A DNA stretch of 25,756 nucleotides. Source: an uncultured Treponema sp. GTDB lineage: Bacteria > Spirochaetota > Spirochaetia > Treponematales > Treponemataceae. A model generated the notes under the pieces. That model saw only the letters and a list, made by a program, of their open reading frames with translations, was not told the DNA's origin and searched no databases. The position numbers were made by a program, and so were the translations under genes. Location of the stretch: positions 1 through 25,756 of the forward strand of contig CALGGS010000095.1 in assembly GCA_937915735.1 (NCBI GenBank), read 5' to 3'. Positions 15,280-22,440 of the stretch are shown in pieces (position 1 is the stretch's first letter; the number at the start of each line of letters is the position of its first letter).

Positions 15280-16273
15280 CGCTTTCCTCCCTGTCAAAAT
15301 CCTCGATTAGCGTGAGAGAGCTGTTTATGATTTTCGTGCGCTCCTCCTGCATAAAGGAGGCGTTTTCTGAAAACCTGATGAAATCTAAACGCATAAAAAT
15401 TGAAATCAGATTATCGATTGTCTCTGACTGATGTGAAGAAAAATCCGTGCCGCACAAATCCGCAAAAATTCCGTACAGGCTGCTTGTAGTAGCCGAAGAA
15501 AAATCGTGGCCGAAGCGGACATTTAAAAAATCCCTCAGAATATGCTGCAGCACCTCTGAAAAATTCTTGTCATCTGAAATTTTATCAGAGTCCTTTTGAA
15601 GAGAAAGAATTTTTTTGAGCGTTTTCCGTGAATTTTTTTTGAGTGAGTAAAGATACAGGAGATTGCTGATAAAGCTTGAAAGGCGCTGAATATGAAGAAA
15701 GGCATAAATAAGTGCGGAAAGCAAGATGAATGTGATGATTCCGAAAAGAACGAGAAGGCCTGTCGTTCCCGGAAGAACTAGAGGCGCTTTTTCGGGAAGA
15801 AAGTCTCGTATTCCTGTCTTTGTGACCAAGGAATTCACTTCGATTGGAGAAAGAGCGATTGTAAAGCCTGGACTTTCCATTTTAGAAGTGACAGGCTCAC
15901 AATTCTGAACGAAGGTCTTTATGTTAAAGCGTGGAAATTCCAAAAAGCCGGTTTTCCAGGGAACAATGGTGAGGGTCAGTATGTATTCTCCCCCGTTTTT
16001 TTGCAAAAATCCGTCCGTTACGGAAAAATCCTCTTCATATCGGCTTAAAAAATCCGAATTTTCTTTTAAATGTATGATGAACTGTGTGTTTTTATCGTTT
16101 TCCGTAAAAAATAAATCTTCTGCTGATTTAAAAATATAGCGGATTTCAACCCTTTCCCCTGTGCAGACCTTTTTTGGAAGGACTATTTGCGTGTTTTCGG
16201 CAAAAATCTGAAAGAGAAAAATAGGCTGAATTACGAAAAGAAAAAAAATCTTTTTTTTGAACAGATTCTTCAT
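15266..16273 (-). CDS. BatD-like membrane protein with signal peptide
   Basis: This 335-aa protein carries a signal peptide (residues 1-25, cleavage likely after QIFA) and a beta-rich extracytoplasmic region at about 26-160. That region includes KKVCTGERVEIRYIF and a GGEYILTLTIVPWKTGFLEFP segment of the BatD/Oxygen_tol immunoglobulin-like kind. One transmembrane helix at about 166-194 and a roughly 140-residue helical cytoplasmic domain follow. It is shorter than canonical BatD (500-600 aa) and may be a compact version. The position between DUF58 and BatA is typical of Bat operons. The ribosome site is weak, but a strong internal promoter sits just upstream. The family link is by architecture and context, so the name is tentative. 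Confidence 0.62.
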   Translation of the reverse strand: MKNLFKKKIFFLFVIQPIFLFQIFAENTQIVLPKKVCTGERVEIRYIFKSAEDLFFTENDKNTQFIIHLKENSDFLSRYEEDFSVTDGFLQKNGGEYILTLTIVPWKTGFLEFPRFNIKTFVQNCEPVTSKMESPGFTIALSPIEVNSLVTKTGIRDFLPEKAPLVLPGTTGLLVLFGIITFILLSALIYAFLHIQRLSSFISNLLYLYSLKKNSRKTLKKILSLQKDSDKISDDKNFSEVLQHILRDFLNVRFGHDFSSATTSSLYGIFADLCGTDFSSHQSETIDNLISIFMRLDFIRFSENASFMQEERTKIINSSLTLIEDFDREESDASL

Positions 16274-16297
16274 TTAGAATTTCTTGGGATTCCCTTT

Positions 16298-16326
16298 ATT
16301 TTATCATTTTTTCTGTAGTATGTCTA
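16298..16326 (-). promoter_or_regulatory. Internal Bat-operon promoter, TAGACA-17-TGATAAAAT
   Basis: On the - strand, TAGACA (16321-16326), a 17-nt spacer and TAAAAT (16298-16303) preceded by TG give a near-consensus extended promoter. It lies 24 nt before the BatD-like ATG. It would let batD-batA-batB-TPR be expressed separately from moxR-DUF58. A short GGGAATCCC palindrome lies in the leader. Confidence 0.6.
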
Positions 16327-16330
16327 AGAA

Positions 16331-16462
16331 AACACTGAATAAATCTGATTGCAGATTTTTCAGTGTTAACTATAATGTCGCTAATTGTCCGCAACACAAA
16401 GAGTTGCGGCAATTTGACGGGAAGTGCGGATTAATCGCCTCAAGTGTTAATCAGCACTTCCC
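16331..16462. repeat. Three consecutive long imperfect hairpins between the DUF58 and BatD-like genes
   Basis: Hairpin A pairs 16331-16339 with 16359-16367 and 16341-16347 with 16352-16358, giving 16 bp with one bulged T and the loop ATTG. Hairpin B pairs 16383-16387 with 16410-16414 and 16389-16395 with 16403-16409, giving 12 bp with one bulged T and a 7-nt loop. Hairpin C pairs 16419-16427 with 16454-16462 and 16429-16434 with 16447-16452, giving 15 bp with one G-A mismatch and a 12-nt loop. C overlaps the DUF58 stop codon. On the - strand, A is followed by TTCTT and could act as a weak terminator. The block is not coding. Structured RNA, an attenuator and a small repetitive element are all possible. 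Confidence 0.7.
16349..16376 (+). promoter_or_regulatory. Possible + strand promoter, TTGCAG-16-TATAAT, antisense to the Bat operon
   Basis: TTGCAG (16349-16354) and a perfect TATAAT (16371-16376) are separated by 16 nt. A transcript from about 16383 would contain hairpins B and C and then run antisense into the 3' end of the DUF58 gene. Part of the promoter lies in hairpin A, so chance cannot be excluded. Confidence 0.35.
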
Positions 16463-17343
16463 TAAAATTTTGACTTAAAAAATCTTGATAGAACCTGGAC
16501 GCTGTCATCCTCTGTAGAAAGAATTACCGGATAGCCGCCGTGCTTTGTGCAGAAATCCTTAAAGGCTTCTCTCCTGTTTATTTCTGCCTCCTGCCACTCA
16601 TTCTGAAAGCCTTTAGAATTTGTGGGAAAAAGACTGGTTTTTTTGCTCTCGTTGTCAAAAAATGGCACCGTCCCGATTTCTGGAATTTTTTCGTCTTCAG
16701 GTGAGGTAATTTTTAAAGCGACGACATCGTTTTTTTGTGCGAGCCTGGCAAAGGGCTTTTCCCAGCCTGAGACTCTGAAATCTGAAAGGATAAAAACAAG
16801 GGAGCGCTTTTTCAGCAGCTTTTCAGCCCCGATAATCGCATTTGTAAGGGCGGAGCCGTTTACTTTTTCTTCGTTTGGCAGAGAGTCAATTTTGTCGAGT
16901 CTTGAAAAAATCGTCATCGCCTTGCTTTTTCCGGCTTTTGGCTCTGCCGAGAACTGAATCTTTCCGTCAAAAAATACGGCGCCTACCTGACTTGAATTGT
17001 GCTCTGAGGCTAAAAGGAGAAGCATTGCCGTTTCCTGTGCCTGAGAAAGCTTTGATTTTGACGAAAAATGCGCTTTCATTGAAGATGAGCAGTCGAGTAT
17101 AAAAAAGACAGAAAGCTCCTTTTCTTCTTCGTATTGCTTTATAAAGGCTCTTCCCATTCTGGCCGTGACATTCCAGTCTATGGCCCGCACATTGTCGAAA
17201 GGCTGGTATTCCCGTACATCGCTGAATTCGATTCCCTGTCCCCGGTAAAGAGATTTAAAAGCTCCGTTCCGAAGGTTTTCCGCCAGTGATATTGCGGCGA
17301 GATGAAGAGAAGACGCCCTTTTTGCAAGAAGATTTGTGTTCAT
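16462..17343 (-). CDS. DUF58/VWA-domain protein
   Basis: This 293-aa cytoplasmic protein carries the DUF58 signature YRGQGIEFSDVREYQPFD and RAIDWNVTAR (about residues 33-62). An integrated VWA fold follows with MIDAS FILDCSSSMK (Asp84, Ser86, Ser88) and LVFILSDFRVSGWE as a later strand. DUF58 proteins are the usual partner encoded next to MoxR ATPases and act with the membrane VWA proteins. It begins 12 nt after the moxR stop. The spacer is AGC plus a run of A residues with no Shine-Dalgarno, so translation may depend on coupling or on an A-rich enhancer. Its stop codon is embedded in hairpin C of the downstream spacer. Confidence 0.87.
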   Translation of the reverse strand: MNTNLLAKRASSLHLAAISLAENLRNGAFKSLYRGQGIEFSDVREYQPFDNVRAIDWNVTARMGRAFIKQYEEEKELSVFFILDCSSSMKAHFSSKSKLSQAQETAMLLLLASEHNSSQVGAVFFDGKIQFSAEPKAGKSKAMTIFSRLDKIDSLPNEEKVNGSALTNAIIGAEKLLKKRSLVFILSDFRVSGWEKPFARLAQKNDVVALKITSPEDEKIPEIGTVPFFDNESKKTSLFPTNSKGFQNEWQEAEINRREAFKDFCTKHGGYPVILSTEDDSVQVLSRFFKSKF

Positions 17344-17355
17344 TTTTTTTTGCTT

Positions 17356-18348
17356 TTATGGTAACGGAAGCAGCTCAAGAATTTTCTGGATTAAATCATC
17401 GCTTGTAACAGAGTCTGCCGCCGCTTCATAAGAAAGGACTATCCTGTGCCGCAAAACTGACGGAGCGCTTTCTTTTATGTCTTCAGGAAGAACAAAATCT
17501 CGCCCGGAAAAAAGTGCCCTGGCTTTTGCGCATTGTAAAAGTGCGATTCCGGCGCGGGGAGACGCCCCGAATGAAATGTATCGTGAAATATCGTCCTTTT
17601 TCTGGCTTGTTCTGACGGCTATGTTCTGAACCTGTTTTTTTTCCGGAAGGGGGCGGGTTGCCGCTACAATTGAGACTATGTATTCCACGAGCTTTTCATC
17701 GCAGTTTATTTTTGTAAGAAGAGCCTGCATTTCCTTTAAACTTTGCCCTGAAAGGAGCTTTTGCACCGGAATTTCGTTTGCGTGTCCCGCAGTCTTTACG
17801 ATTTCGATTTCTTCCTTTGCACTTGGATAAGGAACGATAATTTTTAGCAAAAAACGGTCAAGCTCTGCTTCTGGAAGATTATATGTTCCTTCCTGCTCAA
17901 TCGGATTTTGGGTTGCAAGAACGAGAAAAGGTGAGGGGAGAGAGTGGGTTTCTTCCCCGATAGTGACTTGCTTTTCTGCCATAGCTTCGAGAAGCGCGGA
18001 CTGAACCTTTGCGCCAGAGCGGTTTATTTCGTCCGCAAGAAGGATATTCGTAAAAACAGGTCCCTTCCTGACGGAAAAACTGGCAGAATTCTGCTCGTAA
18101 ATTAAAGTTCCGCTGACATCGGCAGGAAGTAAATCTGGCGTAAACTGAATCCGCTTAAAATCAAGGCCTGAAATTTCTGCGAAGGTTTTTACTGCGAGAG
18201 TTTTTGCTAATCCTGGAACTCCTTCAAGAAGTATATGTCCTCCGCAGACAAGTGCCGTCAAAATTCCGTCAAGCACCTCTTCTTGACCGATAATTCTTTT
18301 TGCTGCCTCAGCTTTTATTTGCGATATAAGATTTTTGATTTCGTTCAT
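17356..18348 (-). CDS. moxR: MoxR-family AAA+ ATPase
   Basis: This 330-aa protein has Walker A GVPGLAKT (residues 43-50), Walker B NILLADEINR (101-110), sensor-1 ATQNP (146-149) and the ELDRF arginine-finger region (162-166). It ends with the AAA_lid domain, SPRAGIALLQCAKARALFSGR. MoxR ATPases are chaperone-like and are thought to activate or insert metal-dependent VWA partners, which here are the five genes that follow. It is the promoter-proximal gene of the operon. The promoter GTGACA-17-TATAAT ends 8 nt before the ATG, no ribosome site is present, and the mRNA should be leaderless. Confidence 0.92.
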   Translation of the reverse strand: MNEIKNLISQIKAEAAKRIIGQEEVLDGILTALVCGGHILLEGVPGLAKTLAVKTFAEISGLDFKRIQFTPDLLPADVSGTLIYEQNSASFSVRKGPVFTNILLADEINRSGAKVQSALLEAMAEKQVTIGEETHSLPSPFLVLATQNPIEQEGTYNLPEAELDRFLLKIIVPYPSAKEEIEIVKTAGHANEIPVQKLLSGQSLKEMQALLTKINCDEKLVEYIVSIVAATRPLPEKKQVQNIAVRTSQKKDDISRYISFGASPRAGIALLQCAKARALFSGRDFVLPEDIKESAPSVLRHRIVLSYEAAADSVTSDDLIQKILELLPLP

Positions 18349-18356
18349 ATAAAGAG

Positions 18357-18385
18357 ATTATAGCAAATGAATTTAGAAATGTCAC
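18357..18385 (-). promoter_or_regulatory. moxR promoter, GTGACA-17-TATAAT, adjacent to start codon
   Basis: On the - strand, GTGACA (18380-18385) matches TTGACA at five of six positions and is 17 nt from a perfect TATAAT (18357-18362). Eight bases separate it from the ATG at 18348. Confidence 0.75.
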
Positions 18386-18415
18386 ATATCTTAAATGCCA
18401 TGCGGGGCCTTCCTT

Positions 18416-18502
18416 ATATTTATGCAGAAAATTTGCAAAATCAAGGCTTTTAATGAATATTTATGCAAAATTTTGAAGATTCTAGATTGACACTGAATAT
18501 TT
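18416..18502 (+). repeat. Three ATATTT-centred direct repeats with 40-41 bp spacing upstream of the aminotransferase
   Basis: The 11-mer ATATTTATGCA occurs at 18416-18426 and 18457-18467. A shorter relative, TGAATATTT, occurs at 18454-18462 and again at 18494-18502. The ATATTT cores start at 18416, 18457 and 18497, close to four helical turns apart. The third lies in the spacer of the aminotransferase promoter, so the array could be an operator set; A/T richness makes chance possible. Confidence 0.4.
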
Positions 18503-18516
18503 CTCTGTAATAAAAT
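18487..18516 (+). promoter_or_regulatory. Aminotransferase promoter, TTGACA-18-TAAAAT
   Basis: A perfect TTGACA (18487-18492) and TAAAAT (18511-18516) are 18 nt apart. The ATG at 18526 follows 9 nt later with no ribosome site. Confidence 0.75.
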
Positions 18517-18525
18517 ATCGCCATT

Positions 18526-19815
18526 ATGTTAAGTCCATTGGCACAAGAATTGAATGAAACTCTCAAAGGCACGGTTGCCGGAGAACTTTTGTCGGATTTG
18601 GGAACTCGCATTTTCTTCCCTCGGGGAATTATTTCCCAGGGTGGCGAGGCTAAACAGTTTGGAAAAGTCGCGAATGCCACAATCGGCACTACGATTATCG
18701 ACGGAAAACCGGCCGCTCTTCCTTCAATCAAGCAGTTCGCGCCGGAGCTTTCAAACGGCGAGCTTGTCGCTTATGCTCCTACGGCGGGAAATCCTGACTT
18801 GCGCTCAAAATGGAAGGAGCTTATGCTCAAAAAAAATCCCGGACTTGTAGGAAAGCCGACTTCAAATCCAGTCGTAGTTCCAGGTCTTACGGCCGGCATT
18901 TCTTATCTTGCTGACCTTTTTGTAGATGAAAAACATCCTCTTCTGGCGGCAAATCCTTCTTGGGACAATTATGCTCTCGTTGTCGAAACTCGCCGCGGCT
19001 CAGAGCTTCACACTTTCAATATGTTCAAGGATAACGGCTTTGACATCGACTCTTTTAAGGCTGCTCTCGAAAACGAAGCAAAATCTGGCTCTGTCCGTGT
19101 CTTGCTCAATTTTCCGCAGAATCCAAGCGGCTACTCTCCGACAAACGAGGAGGCGAAAAAAATCGTTCAGGCTGTAAAAGAGCTTGCCGAAAAAGGAACG
19201 AAAATCATCGTTTGGGATGATGACGCTTATTTTGGCCTCAACTACGAAAAAGACATCTATCCTCAGTCACTTTTTGCAGAATTCGCAGATTTGCACGAGA
19301 ATGTTCTTGCTGTAAAAATCGACGGACCTACAAAAGAGGATTTCGTATGGGGCTTTAGATGCGGTTTCCTTACTTTCGCTGGAAAGGGCGTAAGTTCGGA
19401 GCAATATCTTGCTCTAGAAAAAAAACTTATGGGCTTGATTCGCTCTTCTGTGAGCTGCTCTTCAACTCCAAGCCAGTCAATGTCTTTAAAAGCTTTCTCA
19501 AATCCAAAGATTGAAGAAGAAAAGAAAGTCTTCCGTGACATTCTTGAAAAACGCTATAAAAAAGTCCGCTCCTTCGTGGATACGCACAAGTCTTCGGTTT
19601 TGACGGCCCTTCCTTTTAACTCCGGATATTTTATGAGCTTTAAGACAAAATGCAATGCCGAAGAATTACGGCAGAAAATCCTGCACGAAAGACAGATTGG
19701 AACGATTTCAATCGACGAGTCAACTCTCCGCGTGGCATTCAGCTCAGTCGAAGAGGGCAAAATCGATGAAGTTTACACTGCAATCTACGAAAGTGCAGAG
19801 TCAATGAATAAATAA
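18526..19815 (+). CDS. PLP-dependent class I/II aminotransferase
   Basis: This 429-aa fold-type I enzyme transfers amino groups using pyridoxal phosphate. Visible landmarks are YAPTAGNPDLRSKW (residues 83-96), LNFPQNPSGYSPT with the cofactor Asn (194-206), IIVWDDDAYFGLNY with the Asp and Tyr of the PLP site (227-240), and TLRVAFSS near the end supplying the carboxylate-binding Arg. The Schiff-base lysine is probably Lys270 in KIDGPTKEDFVWGFRCGF, a variant of the usual SxSK motif. The substrate is not evident; it resembles aspartate/aromatic-type enzymes only distantly. It is monocistronic, divergent from moxR and convergent with miaB. The start is set by a promoter ending 9 nt upstream. Confidence 0.82.
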   Translation: MLSPLAQELNETLKGTVAGELLSDLGTRIFFPRGIISQGGEAKQFGKVANATIGTTIIDGKPAALPSIKQFAPELSNGELVAYAPTAGNPDLRSKWKELMLKKNPGLVGKPTSNPVVVPGLTAGISYLADLFVDEKHPLLAANPSWDNYALVVETRRGSELHTFNMFKDNGFDIDSFKAALENEAKSGSVRVLLNFPQNPSGYSPTNEEAKKIVQAVKELAEKGTKIIVWDDDAYFGLNYEKDIYPQSLFAEFADLHENVLAVKIDGPTKEDFVWGFRCGFLTFAGKGVSSEQYLALEKKLMGLIRSSVSCSSTPSQSMSLKAFSNPKIEEEKKVFRDILEKRYKKVRSFVDTHKSSVLTALPFNSGYFMSFKTKCNAEELRQKILHERQIGTISIDESTLRVAFSSVEEGKIDEVYTAIYESAESMNK

Positions 19816-19837
19816 TCTTTTTTAGCCGCAGATTGCG

Positions 19838-19880
19838 TAGCTGTCACAGATGAATAATCAGCTGTAACAGCTATGTTTTA
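19838..19880. terminator. Hairpin between convergent aminotransferase and miaB genes
   Basis: TAGCTGT (19838-19844) pairs with ACAGCTA (19867-19873), and ACAG (19846-19849) with CTGT (19862-19865), across one A-C mismatch and a 12-nt loop. On the + strand TGTTTTA follows, and that TTA includes the miaB stop codon. It plausibly ends transcription from both sides, but the T-tract is weak. Confidence 0.5.
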
Positions 19881-21284
19881 TTCAGTTACAAGACTGCCTC
19901 GGAATGTGTTTCCCTGAAGGCTTTCTATTTTTACTTTTACGAATTGACCGATTAGCATTTTGTCGGCTTTGAAGGCAACTCGCTCATTTTGCTCGGTTTT
20001 TCCTAAAAGCTCGGTCTCGTCGTTCCTTGAAACTATGTCGCATAAAACCTCGATTGTTTCTCCGAGTCTTTTTTGCATTACCTCTGTCGTATGCTTTCCC
20101 TGAAGCTCAATTACCTTTGCAAGGCGCGCCTTTTTTTCTTCGAGAGGAATCTGATTTTCGTATCTTGCTGCCGGAGTTCCTTCACGAGGATTGTAGTAGT
20201 ACATAAAGCTGGACTCGAATTTTACCTCTTCCATAAGGGAAAGAATGTCCTTGAACTGCCCGTCCGTTTCTCCTGGGAAACCGACCATTAAGTCCGTGAT
20301 AATCTGACATTCAGGGAGATTCTGCTTTAATTTTCTTGAAAGCTCTATGAATTCTTCCCGCGTATTTTTCCGGTTCATTCTCTTTAAGATTTCGTTGTTT
20401 CCGTGCTGGGCTGCGATATGAAAGCCCCTGCAAATCTGACGGTGATTTTTGATAACCTCAATCAGCTCGTCTGAAAAATCATTGGGGTTACTGGACTCAA
20501 AGCGAATCCATTTGATTGGAGATTTTGTTTCTTCGATGTGCCTGCAGATTTTTGTGAGAAGTTTCGGAAAATTCGTTTCTAGACCCTTTTCGTCCTTTTC
20601 ACCACGGTAGGCGTTTACATTCTGCCCTAAAAGCGTGATTTCCTTTACATTTGCCCGGCTCAAAAAGTCGATTTCGGCTAAAATCTGGTCTACCCTGCGG
20701 CTCACCTCACGCCCCCGGACATAAGGAACAATACAGTAAGTGCAGAAATTGTTGCAGCCGTGCATAATCGGAACGAAGGTTGAGAAGGCTCCCTGCTCAT
20801 AAGAAACAGGGGCAAAAGTATAGGTTTCTTCATCCTTGATTTTAAAAGGCTTGTTTCCGTTTTCGACAGCCTGAATGATTTCGCCGAATTTGTATTTTCC
20901 AAAGGTTCCGACTACATAATCAACGACAGGATACATTTTTTTGAGGTCATCGAGAAGACGCTGGGCCATACAGCCCATAACGACGAGAGTGAGAGGAATC
21001 TTTCCGTTTTTTTCTTGAAAGCGCGCGGCAATTTTCATATCCTCAAGGCGGAATTTCTCTTTGCTTTCGCCCATTCTGATTTTCTTTACGCCCTCAAAGT
21101 AGCCAAGGCGGCCTAAAATTCTCTGTTCCGCCGTTCCTCGCACCGAGCAAGTATTTATGATTACGAGATTTGCTTCTTCCGGATGCTCTGCTTTTTCCCA
21201 GGAGCGGGAGATTAAAAGCTGCTCGACACTCGCGCTTTCGGCGATGTTCATTTCACAGCCGTAAGTTTCAAAAAAATACTTCAT
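19878..21284 (-). CDS. miaB: tRNA-2-methylthio-N6-dimethylallyladenosine synthase MiaB
   Basis: This 468-aa radical SAM methylthiotransferase modifies A37 of tRNAs that read UNN codons. The N-terminal cluster ligands are in FETYGCEMN, NTCSVRGTAEQR and VVMGCMAQR. The radical SAM cluster is in HGCNNFCTYCIVPYVRGRE, followed by TLLGQNVNAY and LMVGFPGETDGQF. The C-terminal 60 residues form a TRAM domain ending GNTFRGSLV. The length is normal for MiaB. Start 21284 is chosen because GAGGA lies just upstream and the protein then begins MKYFFETYGC. It is the last gene of the mnmA-rrf2-UPF0016 run, 22 nt after the 143-aa gene. Confidence 0.93.
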   Translation of the reverse strand: MKYFFETYGCEMNIAESASVEQLLISRSWEKAEHPEEANLVIINTCSVRGTAEQRILGRLGYFEGVKKIRMGESKEKFRLEDMKIAARFQEKNGKIPLTLVVMGCMAQRLLDDLKKMYPVVDYVVGTFGKYKFGEIIQAVENGNKPFKIKDEETYTFAPVSYEQGAFSTFVPIMHGCNNFCTYCIVPYVRGREVSRRVDQILAEIDFLSRANVKEITLLGQNVNAYRGEKDEKGLETNFPKLLTKICRHIEETKSPIKWIRFESSNPNDFSDELIEVIKNHRQICRGFHIAAQHGNNEILKRMNRKNTREEFIELSRKLKQNLPECQIITDLMVGFPGETDGQFKDILSLMEEVKFESSFMYYYNPREGTPAARYENQIPLEEKKARLAKVIELQGKHTTEVMQKRLGETIEVLCDIVSRNDETELLGKTEQNERVAFKADKMLIGQFVKVKIESLQGNTFRGSLVTE

Positions 21285-21306
21285 TAAAATCCTCAAAATT
21301 TAAGTC

Positions 21307-21738
21307 TTATTGTTGTTTAGGGCTTTCTTTTGCACCTTCAAGCATTTCAATGCTGTCGCCTGAGGCAGGCTTTTCCTCAAATAATTTTTTGCATGAGGTT
21401 TTGATTGTATCGTAGAATCCGCTTGTGATTTTGATTTCGCTTCCGTTTACTTCACGCACATAAAAAACGAGATTAAGGCTTTTTACCTGAGTGACGCGTT
21501 TGTTTTCGGCAGTATATGCCTCATCTACCTGAACATTGTCATCTTCCTTGTAAAAGCGACGCCAGGTTCCAAGCTGCATCTTAAAAAAATCTACGGCAGT
21601 TTCATGGGACATTCCCTGGGGAATAATTTTTGTGATTCTTCCTAAGATTTCTTCATCGGAATTTTCGCTTGGACGAGCCTTTTTAAGATCTCCCCGGTTC
21701 CAAGATTCTTCAGTTTTGTTTGTCGTTACGTGAAACAT
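21307..21738 (-). CDS. Conserved-looking small cytoplasmic protein, function unknown
   Basis: I do not recognise this 143-aa protein. It has no signal peptide or membrane segment. Residues 27-60 are mixed helix (EEILGRITKIIPQGMSHETA), followed by strands with TQVKSLNLVFYVREVNGSEI. The C-terminal tail is charged (EKPASGDSIEMLEGAKES). The ATG at 21738 has a clear AGAGGA site and lies inside the last 29 nt of the UPF0016 transporter gene in another frame, so the two are probably coupled. Coupling to a Mn/Ca transporter suggests joint expression, but no functional inference is safe. Confidence 0.65.
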   Translation of the reverse strand: MFHVTTNKTEESWNRGDLKKARPSENSDEEILGRITKIIPQGMSHETAVDFFKMQLGTWRRFYKEDDNVQVDEAYTAENKRVTQVKSLNLVFYVREVNGSEIKITSGFYDTIKTSCKKLFEEKPASGDSIEMLEGAKESPKQQ

Positions 21739-22414
21739 ATTTTCCTCTTAGTAAGATAATAATACAAATTGCGATAAAAATAAATGCTGCGCCAAGCATT
21801 ACCGGAATTAAAAAATTCTCCGCATTTAATTCTGTTAAGACCGTGTGAAGATTTATGAAAGCAAAGACCGCAAACACGGCGAAGGCCAGCAGCTTGAAAA
21901 AACTGTCCGGGGTTTTTCCGTGAAGAACGAAGGCGAGAATTAAGCCAAGCATATCCGCCGCAAAAAATCCCAGCGAAGCGGCAAGATAGAGCCAGAATAG
22001 GGCTGAATTCAAGCCGTTTGTTGCCCCGAAGGTGATTGCCGAAAGCTGAGTTTTGTCGCCAAGCTCGGCAATAAAAAATATGCAGAAGACCGCAAGAAAA
22101 GCCAGCGAGATTTTAGATTCTCCGCCTTCTTCTTCTCCGCTTTCTTTTTTTAATGATGAGAGCGAAAAGTAAAAGAAAGCCAGGGTCGCAATCACCTTTA
22201 CAATCCAGAGATTAGATTTTAAGAATTCGTTTAGAAGACCGCCCGCCGCAACCGAAATACCGTTCAGAATCAGAATTGCGCTGAGAGTTCCGGTTACAAT
22301 GTCACGGAGTCTGTATTTTGAAGTGAGGGCAAAAAGCATAAGCTGAGTCTTGTCCCCCATTTCTGCCACAAAAAAAGTGAACAGAACGCTGATAAAATAT
22401 GAAAACGAAATCAT
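21710..22414 (-). CDS. UPF0016/TMEM165-family divalent cation transporter (Mn2+/Ca2+ type)
   Basis: This 234-aa membrane protein has the duplicated signature that defines the family: FVAEMGDKTQL with Glu18 and IAELGDKTQLSA with Glu117, each at the end of a helix. The rest is about six or seven helices with a Glu/Gly-rich cytoplasmic loop (residues 88-101, KKESGEEEGGES). Bacterial members export Mn2+ and eukaryotic relatives exchange Ca2+ or Mn2+ for protons. Translation starts at 22414 with GAGGT upstream, 26 nt after the Rrf2 regulator. No yybP-ykoY-type manganese riboswitch is evident in the short spacer. Confidence 0.87.
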   Translation of the reverse strand: MISFSYFISVLFTFFVAEMGDKTQLMLFALTSKYRLRDIVTGTLSAILILNGISVAAGGLLNEFLKSNLWIVKVIATLAFFYFSLSSLKKESGEEEGGESKISLAFLAVFCIFFIAELGDKTQLSAITFGATNGLNSALFWLYLAASLGFFAADMLGLILAFVLHGKTPDSFFKLLAFAVFAVFAFINLHTVLTELNAENFLIPVMLGAAFIFIAICIIILLRGKYVSRNDKQN

Positions 22415-22440
22415 TTTTTTTGTACCTCTTTTTTTCGCTT

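Noticed and set aside
16384..16462. Resemblance of the hairpin block to integron attC recombination sites (bulged stems, a GTTAAC nearby, a CGCCTCAAG word)
   Set aside because: The simple R and L box arrangement with GTTRRRY at the outer end is not present, three hairpins lie in tandem rather than one, and no integrase or cassette-like gene is in the window.
18452..18468. TGAATATTTATGCA as an arginine-repressor (ARG) box
   Set aside because: Only one copy approaches the consensus, with one core mismatch. No arginine gene is adjacent, and the 41-bp periodicity is unlike the 21-bp spacing of paired ARG boxes.
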